Source: Methanosalsum zhilinae DSM 4017 (GTDB taxonomy: Archaea; Halobacteriota; Methanosarcinia; Methanosarcinales; Methanosarcinaceae). From it: a stretch of 64,000 nucleotides of DNA. The notes under the pieces were generated by a model that was not told the origin of the DNA, searched no databases, and saw only the letters and a list, made by a program, of their open reading frames with translations. Shown here one piece after another: positions 45,552 to 55,467 of the stretch. The stretch covers positions 784,103 through 848,102 of the forward strand of contig NC_015676.1 in the NCBI RefSeq assembly GCF_000217995.1. The letters run 5' to 3'. The translations under genes were made by a program, and so were the position numbers. Every line of letters begins with the position of its first letter. Position 1 is the stretch's first letter.

Positions 45552-47417
45552 ATGAGCTCTTTAATTGCAGAAGAACTTGCCAAAAAACAGAAATCGATCA
45601 GTGTTGCAGAGTTTTTTGAGAAAAACAGACAGATACTGGGATTTGATTCTGCTCCACGCAGTCTGATAACCACCATCAAGGAAGCTGTGGATAATTCCCT
45701 TGATGCCTGTGAGGAAGCCGAACTCCTGCCAAATATCATGGTTCAGGTCGAACGTGCTGGAAAGGATAATCTGAGAGTTATAATTGAAGACAATGGGCCG
45801 GGTATTGTCAGGGAACAGATACCAAAAGTATTTGCAAAGCTTCTTTATGGATCCCGCTTTCATTCTCTCAAACAAAGTCGTGGTCAGCAAGGTATAGGGA
45901 TATCAGCTTCGGTTCTTTATGCACAGCTGACTTCAGGCCAGCCAACAAAAATAATCTCTAAGATAGGATCTGATTCTCCAGCACACTATTATGAACTGAT
46001 GATCAATACAGGCACAAACGATCCAGAAATATTCAGGGATGATATTATTGAATGGGATCGTTCTCAGGGAACTCGTATTGAATTGGAAATGGCAGCTTCA
46101 TATGTTAAGGGTAGAAGACAGTCAGTCTATGAATACCTTAAAGCAACAGCTATTGTTAATCCACATGCACGGATAACTCTGGTCGAACCGGACGGCAATG
46201 AGGAAATATTCGAACGTGTAACGGATAAGCTGCCGGCTACTGCAAAAGAAATACTTCCCCATCCCCATGGGATTGAACTTGGCACCCTTATGAGAATGCT
46301 CCGGTATACTGATAGACAGAAACTTGGAGCATTCCTGAGATATTCATTCTCTAAAATCGGGCATCTGACGGCAGAAGAAATATGCAAGGCATCTGGTCTC
46401 GATTTTGATCAGGATCCTCATAATATATCCCGGGACCAGGCAAAAAAGATTCTTGACGCATTCAAAACTGTAAAAATAATGTCACCTCCAACAGACTGTC
46501 TGTCCCCCATTGGTGAGAATCTGATCTATAAAGGACTGCAAAAAGAACTGGATGTGGATCTTATTGCTACCACAACCCGCGCCCCTTCAGTATATTCCGG
46601 GAATCCATTTGTGATTGAGGTGGGGATTGCGTATGGTGGCAAGCTGCAAAAAGATGACCGCATAGAGATCACACGCTTTGCAAATCGTGTGCCATTGCTG
46701 TATCAGCAGGGTGCCTGTGTAACCACCCGGGCTATTGAATCAATAAAATGGAAGCAATACGGCCTCAGTCAGCCAGGAGGGGGATTGCCTGTAGGTCCGG
46801 TTGTACTGCTGGTGCATGTAGCATCTACGAATGTACCGTTTACTTCAGAATCCAAGGATGCGGTTGCAGAGATTCCTGAGATACAGAATGAAGTTGAACT
46901 TGCTCTAAAAGAGGTTGCCAGAAAGCTCAATCGTTTTCTCAAAAAACAGGGTTCCCTTAAAAAAAGGCGTCAGAAGGAAATTATAATTACGAAAGTGCTT
47001 CCCAGGATGGCCGAAAAACTGGCTGACACACTTGATCGTGAGGTTCCTGATATTGATCCAGTGGTGGCAAAAATCATGGGAAATGTACTTGTTCACAGGC
47101 ATTTACAGCGTAAGGATAACGGCAAGGTGGATGTTGCAATAAAGATAAAAAATTTTGGATCCAAATCATATGAATTTACATTGCATGAGATGCTTGCTTA
47201 TGAAATTCAGGATCCAACTCCTGATCCCAGGATTGTCAGCATGGGTAATGAGTTCGACTATATATGGAATATTAATATAGCTGCACAGGAGACTAAAGTT
47301 CTTACCTATTCACTCACATTTGTGGAAGAAAATGATATACAGAAAATGCCTGATATAATAGTTGAAGGCATGGAACAGGAACTGGTAACCGGTGCTAAAA
47401 CAGTCAAGGGGTTATGA
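45552..47417 (+). CDS. top6B: DNA topoisomerase VI subunit B
   Basis: The ATPase subunit of the archaeal type IIB topoisomerase that resolves DNA tangles. The 621-residue protein carries the GHKL motifs: [20 protein letters not shown] (Asn/Glu box), IIEDNGPGI (about residues 75-84) and the [12 protein letters not shown] loop, then the helix-two-turn-helix and transducer regions. Its last codons overlap the top6A start by four nt (ATGA), so the two subunits are translated together. Confidence 0.97.
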   Translation: MSSLIAEELAKKQKSISVAEFFEKNRQILGFDSAPRSLITTIKEAVDNSLDACEEAELLPNIMVQVERAGKDNLRVIIEDNGPGIVREQIPKVFAKLLYGSRFHSLKQSRGQQGIGISASVLYAQLTSGQPTKIISKIGSDSPAHYYELMINTGTNDPEIFRDDIIEWDRSQGTRIELEMAASYVKGRRQSVYEYLKATAIVNPHARITLVEPDGNEEIFERVTDKLPATAKEILPHPHGIELGTLMRMLRYTDRQKLGAFLRYSFSKIGHLTAEEICKASGLDFDQDPHNISRDQAKKILDAFKTVKIMSPPTDCLSPIGENLIYKGLQKELDVDLIATTTRAPSVYSGNPFVIEVGIAYGGKLQKDDRIEITRFANRVPLLYQQGACVTTRAIESIKWKQYGLSQPGGGLPVGPVVLLVHVASTNVPFTSESKDAVAEIPEIQNEVELALKEVARKLNRFLKKQGSLKKRRQKEIIITKVLPRMAEKLADTLDREVPDIDPVVAKIMGNVLVHRHLQRKDNGKVDVAIKIKNFGSKSYEFTLHEMLAYEIQDPTPDPRIVSMGNEFDYIWNINIAAQETKVLTYSLTFVEENDIQKMPDIIVEGMEQELVTGAKTVKGL

Positions 47418-48535
47418 AAATGGGTACTGATATTTCAAAAAAAAGGGCAGAGCATGATGCCATTGCAAAAAGGCATATTATTGCGGTGGTCGACTCATTA
47501 TATCAGCAGTTTACGGATGGTACAATTCCAAAGATCCTGATGCCAAGCCGTACCAAGAAGAACATTGAGTATGATGAGGGAAGTGATGTATGGGTCTATG
47601 GAGACAGGGAAAGTGAGAGAAGTGCCAAGACTGTAAAAGGTGCTTTTCAATTGCTTAAAACCACTCATACTGTTGATTTTCTCCTGAAGAATCATCTGTC
47701 ACAGAATCGTGGTTCAACTCTCAGGGAATTGTACTATATTTCTGAGAACTGGGATGTTGCAAAGTTTAGAGAACAGCCTGAAAGTGATCGTCTGATCGAG
47801 GATCTTGAGATCATTACAGGTCTTCAGAGGGAATATTTCCACATGCGTCCTGAAGAGGACGGTGCTACAATGTTTGGGCCTATAAAGATCCACGAGGAAA
47901 CAAAAAGGGGAACGCGCATAATTCATTGTCAGGAAGATATAGGAGAAAGTGGTTATCAGATCCCGTTTAATGTGGAAAACATCAATTTCTTGGATCATGA
48001 TGCAGACTTTATCATTGCTATAGAGACTGGTGGTATGTACGCAAGGCTGATTGAGAATGGGTTTGATGAGAAATACAATGCCATACTTGTTCATCTGAAG
48101 GGACAGCCTGCCCGTTCGACAAGACGGCTTATCAAAAGGATGAATGATGAACTGGGAATTCCTGTTGCCGTATTTACTGATGGAGATCCATGGTCATACA
48201 GAATCTATGCATCAATTGCATATGGAGCAATCAAAAGTGCTCACCTTTCGGAATTCATGGCAACCCCCAGTGCTAAGTTTGTTGGGGTCCAGCCATCTGA
48301 TATAGTTGAATATGAACTCTCAACCGATAAACTGACTGAAAAAGATATAAGTGCTCTTAGAAGCGAATTGTCAGATCCCAGATTTGAAACGGATTACTGG
48401 AAGGAACAGATCAATCTCCAGCTGGAAATACAGAAGAAAGCTGAACAGCAGGCTTTTGCCGGTAAAGGACTTGACTTTGTAACTGATGTATACCTGCCTG
48501 AAAGACTCGCTGATATTGGGATAATCAGGAAATGA
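47414..48535 (+). CDS. top6A: DNA topoisomerase VI subunit A
   Basis: The DNA-cleaving subunit, a relative of Spo11. The 373-residue protein has the catalytic tyrosine in [13 protein letters not shown] (Tyr107 or Tyr108), the toprim-type metal residues in the [14 protein letters not shown] region, and [16 protein letters not shown] 47414 overlaps top6B by four nt; a second in-frame ATG two codons later is possible. tRNA-Met lies about 120 nt downstream on the opposite strand. Confidence 0.97.
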   Translation: MKMGTDISKKRAEHDAIAKRHIIAVVDSLYQQFTDGTIPKILMPSRTKKNIEYDEGSDVWVYGDRESERSAKTVKGAFQLLKTTHTVDFLLKNHLSQNRGSTLRELYYISENWDVAKFREQPESDRLIEDLEIITGLQREYFHMRPEEDGATMFGPIKIHEETKRGTRIIHCQEDIGESGYQIPFNVENINFLDHDADFIIAIETGGMYARLIENGFDEKYNAILVHLKGQPARSTRRLIKRMNDELGIPVAVFTDGDPWSYRIYASIAYGAIKSAHLSEFMATPSAKFVGVQPSDIVEYELSTDKLTEKDISALRSELSDPRFETDYWKEQINLQLEIQKKAEQQAFAGKGLDFVTDVYLPERLADIGIIRK

Positions 48536-48652
48536 TCTCCTCAAATTGATCAAGAAAACACGAAGTAGACAGACACACTTTTTCTATTTTTCCTTATTGC
48601 TATACAGAAGGTCTGTAGAATAGAAATAACAGGCTTTGATAAAAATATTCAA

Positions 48653-48727
48653 TGGGCCTAACCGGATTTGAACCGGTGATCACTCGGTTATGAGCCGAGC
48701 GCTCTAACCTGACTAAGCTATAGGCCC
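48653..48727 (-). tRNA. tRNA with CAT anticodon (elongator Met, or Ile2)
   Basis: The acceptor GGGCCTA pairs with TAGGCCC, the anticodon stem-loop is CTCGG CTCATAA CCGAG, and the T arm is CCGGTTCAAATCCGG. It is not initiator tRNA, since the anticodon stem lacks the GGG/CCC pairs. Sequence alone does not separate elongator Met from the lysidine/agmatidine-type Ile2. No CCA is encoded. Confidence 0.9.
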
Positions 48728-48738
48728 TCTAAAAAAGA

Positions 48739-48811
48739 CGCCGCCAACAGGACTCGAACCTGTGACAATCTGGTTAACAGCCAGACACTCTACCAACTGA
48801 GTTATGGCGGC
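48739..48811 (-). tRNA. tRNA-Asn (anticodon GTT)
   Basis: The acceptor GCCGCCA pairs with TGGCGGC, the anticodon loop is CTGTTAA, and the T loop is GTTCGAGTC. The discriminator is G and no CCA is encoded. It lies 11 nt from tRNA-Met on the same strand, so they form a small tRNA pair. Confidence 0.95.
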
Positions 48812-48951
48812 TCACGCACATATACTTAAACGCGAAATGTCTAAACGTATTGATTACATTTATAGTTTTTGTTTATTATCGATGTCAACTAACTGTTAAA
48901 ATGGACAAAACCATTTAGCTTTGTCCATTGAGTATGTTTCTGTTTATGCTC

Positions 48952-49983
48952 TTATATCTCCGTTCCCATTCCTGTTATTGGAATTGAAGCTCCACATGCT
49001 GAACATTTTTTATCTGATGTAATATCATATTTTTCAATACTAAAGAATCCTCTTTTGATCAGCATTTTTCCACATTCTGGACAGAACGTATTTTCATACT
49101 TATTTCCAGGCACATTTCCAATATAGACAAATCTCAACCCCTCCTGTGTCGCTATTTCGTGTGCTTTCTCAAGTGTTTTCAGGGGGGTTGGTTCAACATT
49201 TGTCATCTTGTAATAGGGTTGGAATCGTGAGAAATGCAGTGGAGTATCCGGCCCAAGATTATCATGGACCCATCTGGAAAGCTGATGCAGTTCATTTTCT
49301 GAATCATTGTATGTTGGAATAATAAGGGTTGTTACTTCTATATGCAGTCCAAGTTCTTTTGCAGTTTTTGAAGCTTCAAGCACAGGCTCAAGCTTTGCAC
49401 TGGCTATATCTCTGTAAAACTTATCTGTAAATCCTTTGATGTCAACACTGAATGCATCAAGATATGGAGATATATCTTTCAGTGCTTCCGGAGTTATATA
49501 GCCGTTTGTCACATAAACGGTGGCAAGCCCTTTATCCTTTGCTATTTTTGCAGAGTCGTAGGTGTATTCATGCCAGATCGTAGGCTCGTTGTATGTCCAG
49601 GAAATACTCTCTGCCTGTGATCCGATAGCTCTTGAAACAGCTTCCTGAGGAGTCATCTCCATTGTATATTTCCGGCTTTCATCGACATTCATTCTGGCAA
49701 TTCTCCAGTTTTGACAATGCTTGCATCTAAAATTACATCCTATAGTTCCAAGTGAATACGAAAAAGAGCCTGGATAGAAATGAAATAGTGGCTTTTTTTC
49801 AATTGGGTCAACAGCTTCACTTGAAACTGTATTGTATATCAGACTGTATAATCTCCCCTCCCGGTTTTCCCGTACCATACAGAATCCGCGCTTTCCGGGT
49901 GCAATGGTACATCGATGACTGCATAAATTGCAGGCAACTCTTTTATTATCAAGATTTTCATAGAGCATTGCTTCTTTGATCAA
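48952..49983 (-). CDS. amrS: AmmeMemoRadiSam system radical SAM enzyme
   Basis: A member of the PflA-like radical SAM group that occurs with the AMMECR1 and Memo-like proteins. The 343-residue protein has an N-terminal zinc or cluster region (CNLCSHRCTIAPGKRGFC), the radical SAM motif CNFRCKHCQNW (about residues 83-93) and a C-terminal zinc ribbon (CPECGK, CSACGAS). The AMMECR1 and Memo partners are not next to it. The reaction is not established in the family. It diverges from the HDAC-like gene, with 71 nt between the two starts. Confidence 0.9.
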   Translation of the reverse strand: MIKEAMLYENLDNKRVACNLCSHRCTIAPGKRGFCMVRENREGRLYSLIYNTVSSEAVDPIEKKPLFHFYPGSFSYSLGTIGCNFRCKHCQNWRIARMNVDESRKYTMEMTPQEAVSRAIGSQAESISWTYNEPTIWHEYTYDSAKIAKDKGLATVYVTNGYITPEALKDISPYLDAFSVDIKGFTDKFYRDIASAKLEPVLEASKTAKELGLHIEVTTLIIPTYNDSENELHQLSRWVHDNLGPDTPLHFSRFQPYYKMTNVEPTPLKTLEKAHEIATQEGLRFVYIGNVPGNKYENTFCPECGKMLIKRGFFSIEKYDITSDKKCSACGASIPITGMGTEI

Positions 49984-50054
49984 TTAAATCCCCCATAAAA
50001 AGGATTGTACTCATTAGTAATAAAACTTAATCACTAGAAGGATAATCAATCTTT

Positions 50055-51077
50055 ATGGTCTACATTATCTATCATCCTGATTCTCTTAAGCATAACACTG
50101 GCTGGCACCCCGAATCTGCATCTCGGTTAAAGGCAATTATGGACAAACTTGAGGAAAACGGGATATTTGAAGATAATCCACTGGTTATTCCTCAATACGC
50201 TGATCTATCCCTGATTGAAAATGTACATGACCTTGATTACATAAAATCTGTTGAAGAACATTGCATGAGAGAGATTCCATTAGATCCGGATACCGTTGTT
50301 TCCCGGGATTCATTTAATGCAGCTCTTGCCTCAGCTGGTGGTGCGGTAAAAGCTACCGAACTTGTGCTTGATGAAGGTTTGGCATTTGCATTGACCCGCC
50401 CACCAGGGCACCATGCAGGTTACAGAAAAGCTCGCGGATTTTGCCTGTTCAACAATATTGCTATTGCAGCAAGGTATGCACAATCTCGTGGATTTGAAAG
50501 AATTCTTATTGTGGACTGGGATGTTCATCATGGTAACGGTACACAGGAAATTTTCTATTCTGATCCAGGTGTACTGTATTTTTCAACCCATCTTTATCCA
50601 TGGTTTCCAGGAACAGGATGGCTGGATGAGATCGGAGATGGTGATGCGCAGGGATTTAACATAAATGTACCACTACCACCTGGTTTAAACAATTCTGACT
50701 ATATATACATATTTAAAAAGCTTCTTTTACCGATATCACTCCAATTTGATCCACAGATGATTATGGTTTCTGCAGGCATGGATTCATATTCCAGGGATCC
50801 TTTAGGGAACATGAATATAACTTCAGAGGGTTTTGGTGAACTTGCATCGATTGTCAGTTATATTGCATCAAAGACCTGTAACCGGATGGTGCTCGTGCTG
50901 GAAGGAGGATACATAGAAGAGGATCTTGCAAAATCTGTTCACAGAATCATCATTTCGCTGAATAATCAAAAAAGGATATCTTCAACAGATGGTCTCAATA
51001 GCAATGTATCACCAGAAGTTATTGAAAGGGTAAGGTTGGTAACTTCAATCCAGAAAAAATGGTGGAAGATCATTTAA
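50055..51077 (+). CDS. histone deacetylase / acetoin utilization family hydrolase
   Basis: A zinc amidohydrolase of the arginase-deacetylase fold that removes acyl groups from lysine or polyamines. The 340-residue protein has TRPPGHHAGYRKARGFCLFN (His-His pair at about residue 121), the zinc-site motif DWDVHHGNGTQ, and the later FDPQMIMVSAGMDSY. All metal-site residues appear present. The natural substrate in archaea is uncertain. The gene is followed by a convergent PfkB kinase. Confidence 0.92.
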   Translation: MVYIIYHPDSLKHNTGWHPESASRLKAIMDKLEENGIFEDNPLVIPQYADLSLIENVHDLDYIKSVEEHCMREIPLDPDTVVSRDSFNAALASAGGAVKATELVLDEGLAFALTRPPGHHAGYRKARGFCLFNNIAIAARYAQSRGFERILIVDWDVHHGNGTQEIFYSDPGVLYFSTHLYPWFPGTGWLDEIGDGDAQGFNINVPLPPGLNNSDYIYIFKKLLLPISLQFDPQMIMVSAGMDSYSRDPLGNMNITSEGFGELASIVSYIASKTCNRMVLVLEGGYIEEDLAKSVHRIIISLNNQKRISSTDGLNSNVSPEVIERVRLVTSIQKKWWKII

Positions 51078-51092
51078 AGCAAAGAAATTGAA

Positions 51093-51998
51093 TTATGACT
51101 TATCTGGCTCTACAAGAGGTCCAAAACAAGTTTCAAATCTATGCTTCATTTGAGTCCAGGTAGGAAGGGATGTTTGACATCCGACAGACTCTACGACAAA
51201 GGAAGCTACTGTAGATCCTATCCTTCCACAGATCTCCAGAGGGTACCCTTCGGTATAGGCAACGAGAAAACCTGCTCTGTATCCGTCCCCGGCACCGGTT
51301 GGATCCGCAGCCTCGACTTCTACTACAGGTATCTGGTATTCTTTATCATCCATGTATACGACGCTTCCCCGGGAGTCATAGGTCACAATGACCACATCGA
51401 CCATATTTTTAATATCTTCAAAAGATACATTCAAGATATTACATACTCTCTGTATCTCGTGCCTGTTGGAGAATAGGATATTTGTGTTTTCGAGTATTGT
51501 TCTCAGCCGGTCTTCTGAATAGGTAACAAGATCCTGCCCCGGATCAAATGATACAAATTTTGCCTTTTTTGCGATTCTTGAATTGAATACGGAATCTGCA
51601 GTGGCCAGATGGACAAAATCTACGCAAGGTGGTTCAAGTTCAGGAAATTTCCGGGATGCTCCCCAATGAAAATACGTACACTGATTATGCTCCTTATCGG
51701 TATAGACAAAGGCACTGGTGTTCTTTTCTCCTTCTATTGTATACATTAGTGACAGGTCTACACCTATATCCCTGAGATGGATTTCGTAGTCAGATCCCTC
51801 AAAATCCGGACCAACAGCTGAAATTAACTGACTTCTACCGCCAAGAGCTGCAATGGCAGCTGCCACATTGGCTGCACCTCCGCCATAAAATGTATTATAG
51901 TCTATGATTGGATATGATTCATTGGGGCCTGCTATTTTTTCAACACTGAACAGATAATCCAGTGAAGTATGGCCAACAACAGATATTTTGTCATGCAT
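51093..51998 (-). CDS. PfkB-family carbohydrate/nucleoside kinase
   Basis: It phosphorylates a sugar or nucleoside using ATP. The 301-residue protein has the GGGAANVAAAIAALGG nucleotide-fold segment and the catalytic DPTGAGDGYRAGF block (about residues 235-247) with the active Asp. The archaeal members near this one include nucleoside kinases such as MJ0406, so an adenosine/cytidine-type substrate is plausible but unproven. It sits first in a leftward set with UPF0212 upstream (24-nt gap). Confidence 0.9.
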   Translation of the reverse strand: MHDKISVVGHTSLDYLFSVEKIAGPNESYPIIDYNTFYGGGAANVAAAIAALGGRSQLISAVGPDFEGSDYEIHLRDIGVDLSLMYTIEGEKNTSAFVYTDKEHNQCTYFHWGASRKFPELEPPCVDFVHLATADSVFNSRIAKKAKFVSFDPGQDLVTYSEDRLRTILENTNILFSNRHEIQRVCNILNVSFEDIKNMVDVVIVTYDSRGSVVYMDDKEYQIPVVEVEAADPTGAGDGYRAGFLVAYTEGYPLEICGRIGSTVASFVVESVGCQTSLPTWTQMKHRFETCFGPLVEPDKS

Positions 51999-52021
51999 CA
52001 GACGTTCCTCATAATAAGGTC

Positions 52022-52363
52022 TTATTCAAACTCCACAACATCCACAACATTTAGGGGTACATCCCTTAGCGCTTTTCCAACAACGGACTTTGCTATTCTT
52101 GATGCATGTTCCTCGCTCTCAGCGTCAAATACTTTCATCTCCAGTGCAAGCCCTACAATGGCAGTATTTGCAGCAAGGAAAACACTGCTGAAAGGTTCTC
52201 CACATGCCGGGCATGTTGTTGTACCTACATCAACTTCTACAAAATCCAGTTTTGGATTCAATCTTTTTCCAGCTTCTGCGATTGCTACGCCTATAGCATC
52301 ATCAGCTGATTTCACATCCCGTACCAACCAGGCAGCTTCAAGTGTAACATGGTAATTTGGCAT
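52022..52363 (-). CDS. UPF0212 (DUF555) family protein
   Basis: The 113-residue archaeal protein starts [20 protein letters not shown] and contains a CPACGE zinc-binding pair in the middle. Residues beyond it ([21 protein letters not shown]) form an alpha-beta pattern. Function unknown; the family is conserved in euryarchaea. It is 24 nt before the PfkB-like kinase gene and probably cotranscribed with it. Confidence 0.88.
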   Translation of the reverse strand: MPNYHVTLEAAWLVRDVKSADDAIGVAIAEAGKRLNPKLDFVEVDVGTTTCPACGEPFSSVFLAANTAIVGLALEMKVFDAESEEHASRIAKSVVGKALRDVPLNVVDVVEFE

Positions 52364-52458
52364 ATCATTCTCTCCGTTTGTGCGTGAATACTTCTTGTCT
52401 GTATATTAGTTTATATGTCTGTGATCTATATTATTTGTAGCAGATCTCTATTGAGGCT

Positions 52459-52758
52459 TTAAATAGTAAACAGGCTGTCGTCATCAACATCAAAAAGACC
52501 AAGCCTTGCACCTGAATCCAGCCAGGCATGTCCGTAGCTAAAGCAGACGAGGGCATTTACTAAATCATTTATCTGCATAAAATGTTTACCGTCTTTATAG
52601 TAGGAAAGGGCCATTGTATAAAAATCTTCAGCAACATTGTGCAGGTGTGATTTTTCTATGGGTGCATAGTCTGCCTTTTCAAGTGCTGAATTTAGAAGCT
52701 TTTCATACCGGTTAACTTTTTCGGCCAGTTCAGCAGCCAATTTATCACCATGATCCAT
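52459..52758 (-). CDS. DUF357 family protein
   Basis: A 99-residue helical protein of the archaeal DUF357 family: the N-terminal coil (ELAEKVNRYEKLLNSALEKA) is followed by HNVAEDFYTMALSYYKDGKHF and NALVCFSYGHAWLDSG, the characteristic helix-turn core. Function unknown. It lies 22 nt after herA, so it may share that transcript. Confidence 0.88.
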   Translation of the reverse strand: MDHGDKLAAELAEKVNRYEKLLNSALEKADYAPIEKSHLHNVAEDFYTMALSYYKDGKHFMQINDLVNALVCFSYGHAWLDSGARLGLFDVDDDSLFTI

Positions 52759-52779
52759 ATATGATTTGAAAATTAAACA

Positions 52780-54420
52780 TCATCTGTTAGCTCCGAATAT
52801 TTTCTTGAAAAGTCCTCCCTCATTATCTCCTGAGCTGCGTGAAGGTTTTCTTTTTGGAGGTGGATTAGGCACTTTTTCTGTGTTTTCAGAAAGTGCTTCC
52901 AGGGGAGGGGGTGATGTTTCAGGAGGAGTGTAAGTTGTCTTTTTATCTGCATTGAATGCCCCTTTAACAACATCCACAGATTCCCCTCCATGTTTTGTTT
53001 TCCTTATCCTAACATCAATAAGTATAGGCCTTTCAATATCATTGCTCACCAGCATTGCTACACCGGGAGGAAGTCTTTTTAACTCTTCTTCTACATAGGA
53101 GTTTACCCCTTCAAGACCTTTGCTTATAGATTTAAGGTCATTGGGATTTGTTACTTTCATGATGATCTGGGTTCCACATTGAGATAGTACATTCTTATCA
53201 ATTCTTGCAGGTCTTTGCGAAATCACCATCAAGCCCAGTCCAAATTTTCTTCCTTCAGAGGCAATGGTTCTAAGTATCTCCGAACTTGGAGTTTTGCTGA
53301 ATCCCCTTTCTGGAGCAAAATTATGTGCTTCCTCTACAACAAGCATTGCTGGAGGTATTCTGTTCAATTTGCGAGCCTCAAACATAGAAGAACATAACTG
53401 GGATACTATCATTCCCTGCATTGTGGGTGTAACACCTTTAAAATCAATTATTGAAGCTTTCCCCTTTTGTATAAGTTCATCAATGGTCGTTGGGTTGGTT
53501 GATAGTATTTCACTCTCTTTGATCTCTTCAAGGTAGTTAACAACATTCCACCTTGCTTTGCTCTCATTATTTGCAACTTCAAAGATGATATCCTCAAGAG
53601 TATATGTTTCCATTTCTGAGCGGACTTTCTGTATAGATTCATAGAGTATTCCAGTATGTGTACTTGTGGAATTTTCAGGAAATATAGCTGTAATATCCTT
53701 CACACTCAGATTCATGCCGTTTAACCTGAACACCTCATCAGCATCAGGGTTTATTGCCATGTTTGCTGGTGTATATACTTTTATCCGGGATCCGTAACCC
53801 TTTGAGGATACTCTATATTTTTTCTGATCTGCTGTATTGATCGATCCTTCATTTTTCAGGGACGCATATTCACTATGTGGATCTATTATCAGAAGTGGAA
53901 TTTTTTTATCAAGCAGTTCTTCCAGAAGTACGCTGGCTGTGTATGATTTACCACTTCCTGTTTTTGCCAGTATACTGCAGTGTTTCTGCACCAGGCTGTT
54001 GATGCTCAGATTAACAGGGACATCAGTACCATCAAGCAGACCAATATACATATCCTTACCGGACAGTCCAAGAACAGAGCAAATCAGGTTTTCATCTGCT
54101 TTATATACCTTGTCTCCCGGACTGAATGGTATTGCTGGAGCTTTGAGGAGTCCGTTCTTATTTCTGCTACCTATGACTGTCACATCGCCTATGATGTGTT
54201 CCTCGTTCCTATCTGGCTTCTTACCACTTTTAGCCTCTTCAAAAGAATAGGTATCGCTGGATCTTATAAGGGATACAACCTGTGCAAGTACCCATCCATC
54301 GGTCTCGTGCCATATTTTTATATAATCTCCTCTCCTAACGGCGGTACTTTCAGATACCAGAAATTTAAAATCAAGTGTACCGGTCTTTCCGACAATAACT
54401 CCAACTGAATCCTTTACCAT
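52780..54420 (-). CDS. HerA-type ATPase (HAS-barrel plus RecA-like domain)
   Basis: A hexameric DNA translocase related to HerA, which works with NurA and Mre11-Rad50 in end processing. The 546-residue protein has an N-terminal HAS-barrel (SVGVIVGKTGTLDFKFLVSE), the Walker A loop AKTGSGKSYTA (about 150-160), Walker B (AMLVVEEAHNF) and an arginine-finger region (VISQRPARIDKNVLSQCGTQ). A Pro-rich disordered tail ends in GLFKKIFGANR. NurA and Mre11/Rad50 are not beside it. Confidence 0.92.
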   Translation of the reverse strand: MVKDSVGVIVGKTGTLDFKFLVSESTAVRRGDYIKIWHETDGWVLAQVVSLIRSSDTYSFEEAKSGKKPDRNEEHIIGDVTVIGSRNKNGLLKAPAIPFSPGDKVYKADENLICSVLGLSGKDMYIGLLDGTDVPVNLSINSLVQKHCSILAKTGSGKSYTASVLLEELLDKKIPLLIIDPHSEYASLKNEGSINTADQKKYRVSSKGYGSRIKVYTPANMAINPDADEVFRLNGMNLSVKDITAIFPENSTSTHTGILYESIQKVRSEMETYTLEDIIFEVANNESKARWNVVNYLEEIKESEILSTNPTTIDELIQKGKASIIDFKGVTPTMQGMIVSQLCSSMFEARKLNRIPPAMLVVEEAHNFAPERGFSKTPSSEILRTIASEGRKFGLGLMVISQRPARIDKNVLSQCGTQIIMKVTNPNDLKSISKGLEGVNSYVEEELKRLPPGVAMLVSNDIERPILIDVRIRKTKHGGESVDVVKGAFNADKKTTYTPPETSPPPLEALSENTEKVPNPPPKRKPSRSSGDNEGGLFKKIFGANR

Positions 54421-54503
54421 TTTTTTACACTCACATTATGGATAATTATGACATAAATGATTCTTATCCGAACAGTCATACTATTGAATAGCTTTTGTAT
54501 TTA

Positions 54504-55307
54504 TTATTTTTCAATGGATTCCAGAATTTCCTCTGGTGCGCCTGCAAGTTTTACAAGTGCTTCTGCTTCTACAAAGTGAAGAGATGCCGGTACTAGGAGA
54601 ATGTGCAGAGGATGTCCAAAATCAAAATCAAGAAGTTTTTCTGCAAAATCACATTTTACAGCAGGAATTTCAGATCCTGCTCTTGCAATTCCGATGACCA
54701 GTCTGTTCTTCATTACACCTTCATTTCTTGATTTTTCTACCTGGAGCAGTACTTCAAGAGCATCGGGGATTTTCATGAATCCCTTTTCTACATCTATATC
54801 AAGAAACACCATTGTGTGCAGTCCTGCTATGGTATTGGCTCTTATTGTATCGTAAGGGGTATGGGAGATCACTTCTTTTCCACGGCTGCTTATATATGGG
54901 TAAGGGACAGTTGCAGCTTTTCCAAAACGATAGTTCTGCAGACCTGATAGCCCGCATGCTGCAGATGATATAGATGCTCCATGTATCAATTTTGTATCTA
55001 TCCCCATGTCATGTGCACGGATACGAAGATCAACATGGGTTGTAGAGACCATTGTATCTCCACCGGTCAGAAAAACAATATCTTCATGCATTGCACTTTC
55101 AAGCCACTCGGGGTTGTTTTCTATATCCTCTCTGGAAAGCAGATGAATTCTGGTACTGTATAAGCGTTCCATCTTTTCAATGCTGGTTCCAATAAGACAT
55201 GAGGTGTAAAATTCAGCATACACTCTGTCAGCATTTTTAATTGCATCAAGTCCTTTCAGTGAAATATCTTTTTCATCAAAGAGTCCAAGTCCTACAAAAG
55301 TGAGCAT
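54504..55307 (-). CDS. dphB: diphthine synthase
   Basis: It methylates the modified histidine of elongation factor 2 on the way to diphthamide, a step found in archaea and eukaryotes. The 267-residue protein has MLTFVGLGLFDEKDISLKGL at the start, FLTGGDTMVSTTH (methyl-donor loop), IHGASISSAACGLSGLQNYRFGK and the VPASLHFVEAEAL segment near the end. It starts about 160 nt from the divergent thermosome gene. Confidence 0.96.
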   Translation of the reverse strand: MLTFVGLGLFDEKDISLKGLDAIKNADRVYAEFYTSCLIGTSIEKMERLYSTRIHLLSREDIENNPEWLESAMHEDIVFLTGGDTMVSTTHVDLRIRAHDMGIDTKLIHGASISSAACGLSGLQNYRFGKAATVPYPYISSRGKEVISHTPYDTIRANTIAGLHTMVFLDIDVEKGFMKIPDALEVLLQVEKSRNEGVMKNRLVIGIARAGSEIPAVKCDFAEKLLDFDFGHPLHILLVPASLHFVEAEALVKLAGAPEEILESIEK

Positions 55308-55367
55308 ATACCTGATTTTTAGTTCACTGGCTTTTAAACCTTTTGAATCATATTGATAGAAAAACTT

Positions 55368-55383
55368 CGAAACCTATTTATAG
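55368..55383 (+). promoter_or_regulatory. BRE/TATA promoter of the thermosome gene
   Basis: CGAAACCTATTTATAG contains a B-recognition purine stretch (CGAAA) followed by a TATA box (TATTTATA). A start about 25 nt downstream would give a leader of around 60 nt before ATG 55468. The spacing to the gene and the sequence suit a strong archaeal promoter. Confidence 0.6.
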
Positions 55384-55467
55384 AACCACTAACAGTTAGT
55401 TTCAAATTATAAATTTGTAAATAATTAGGTGCTATGTGCATCTATAACTTCAGGAGGTATTGATCAA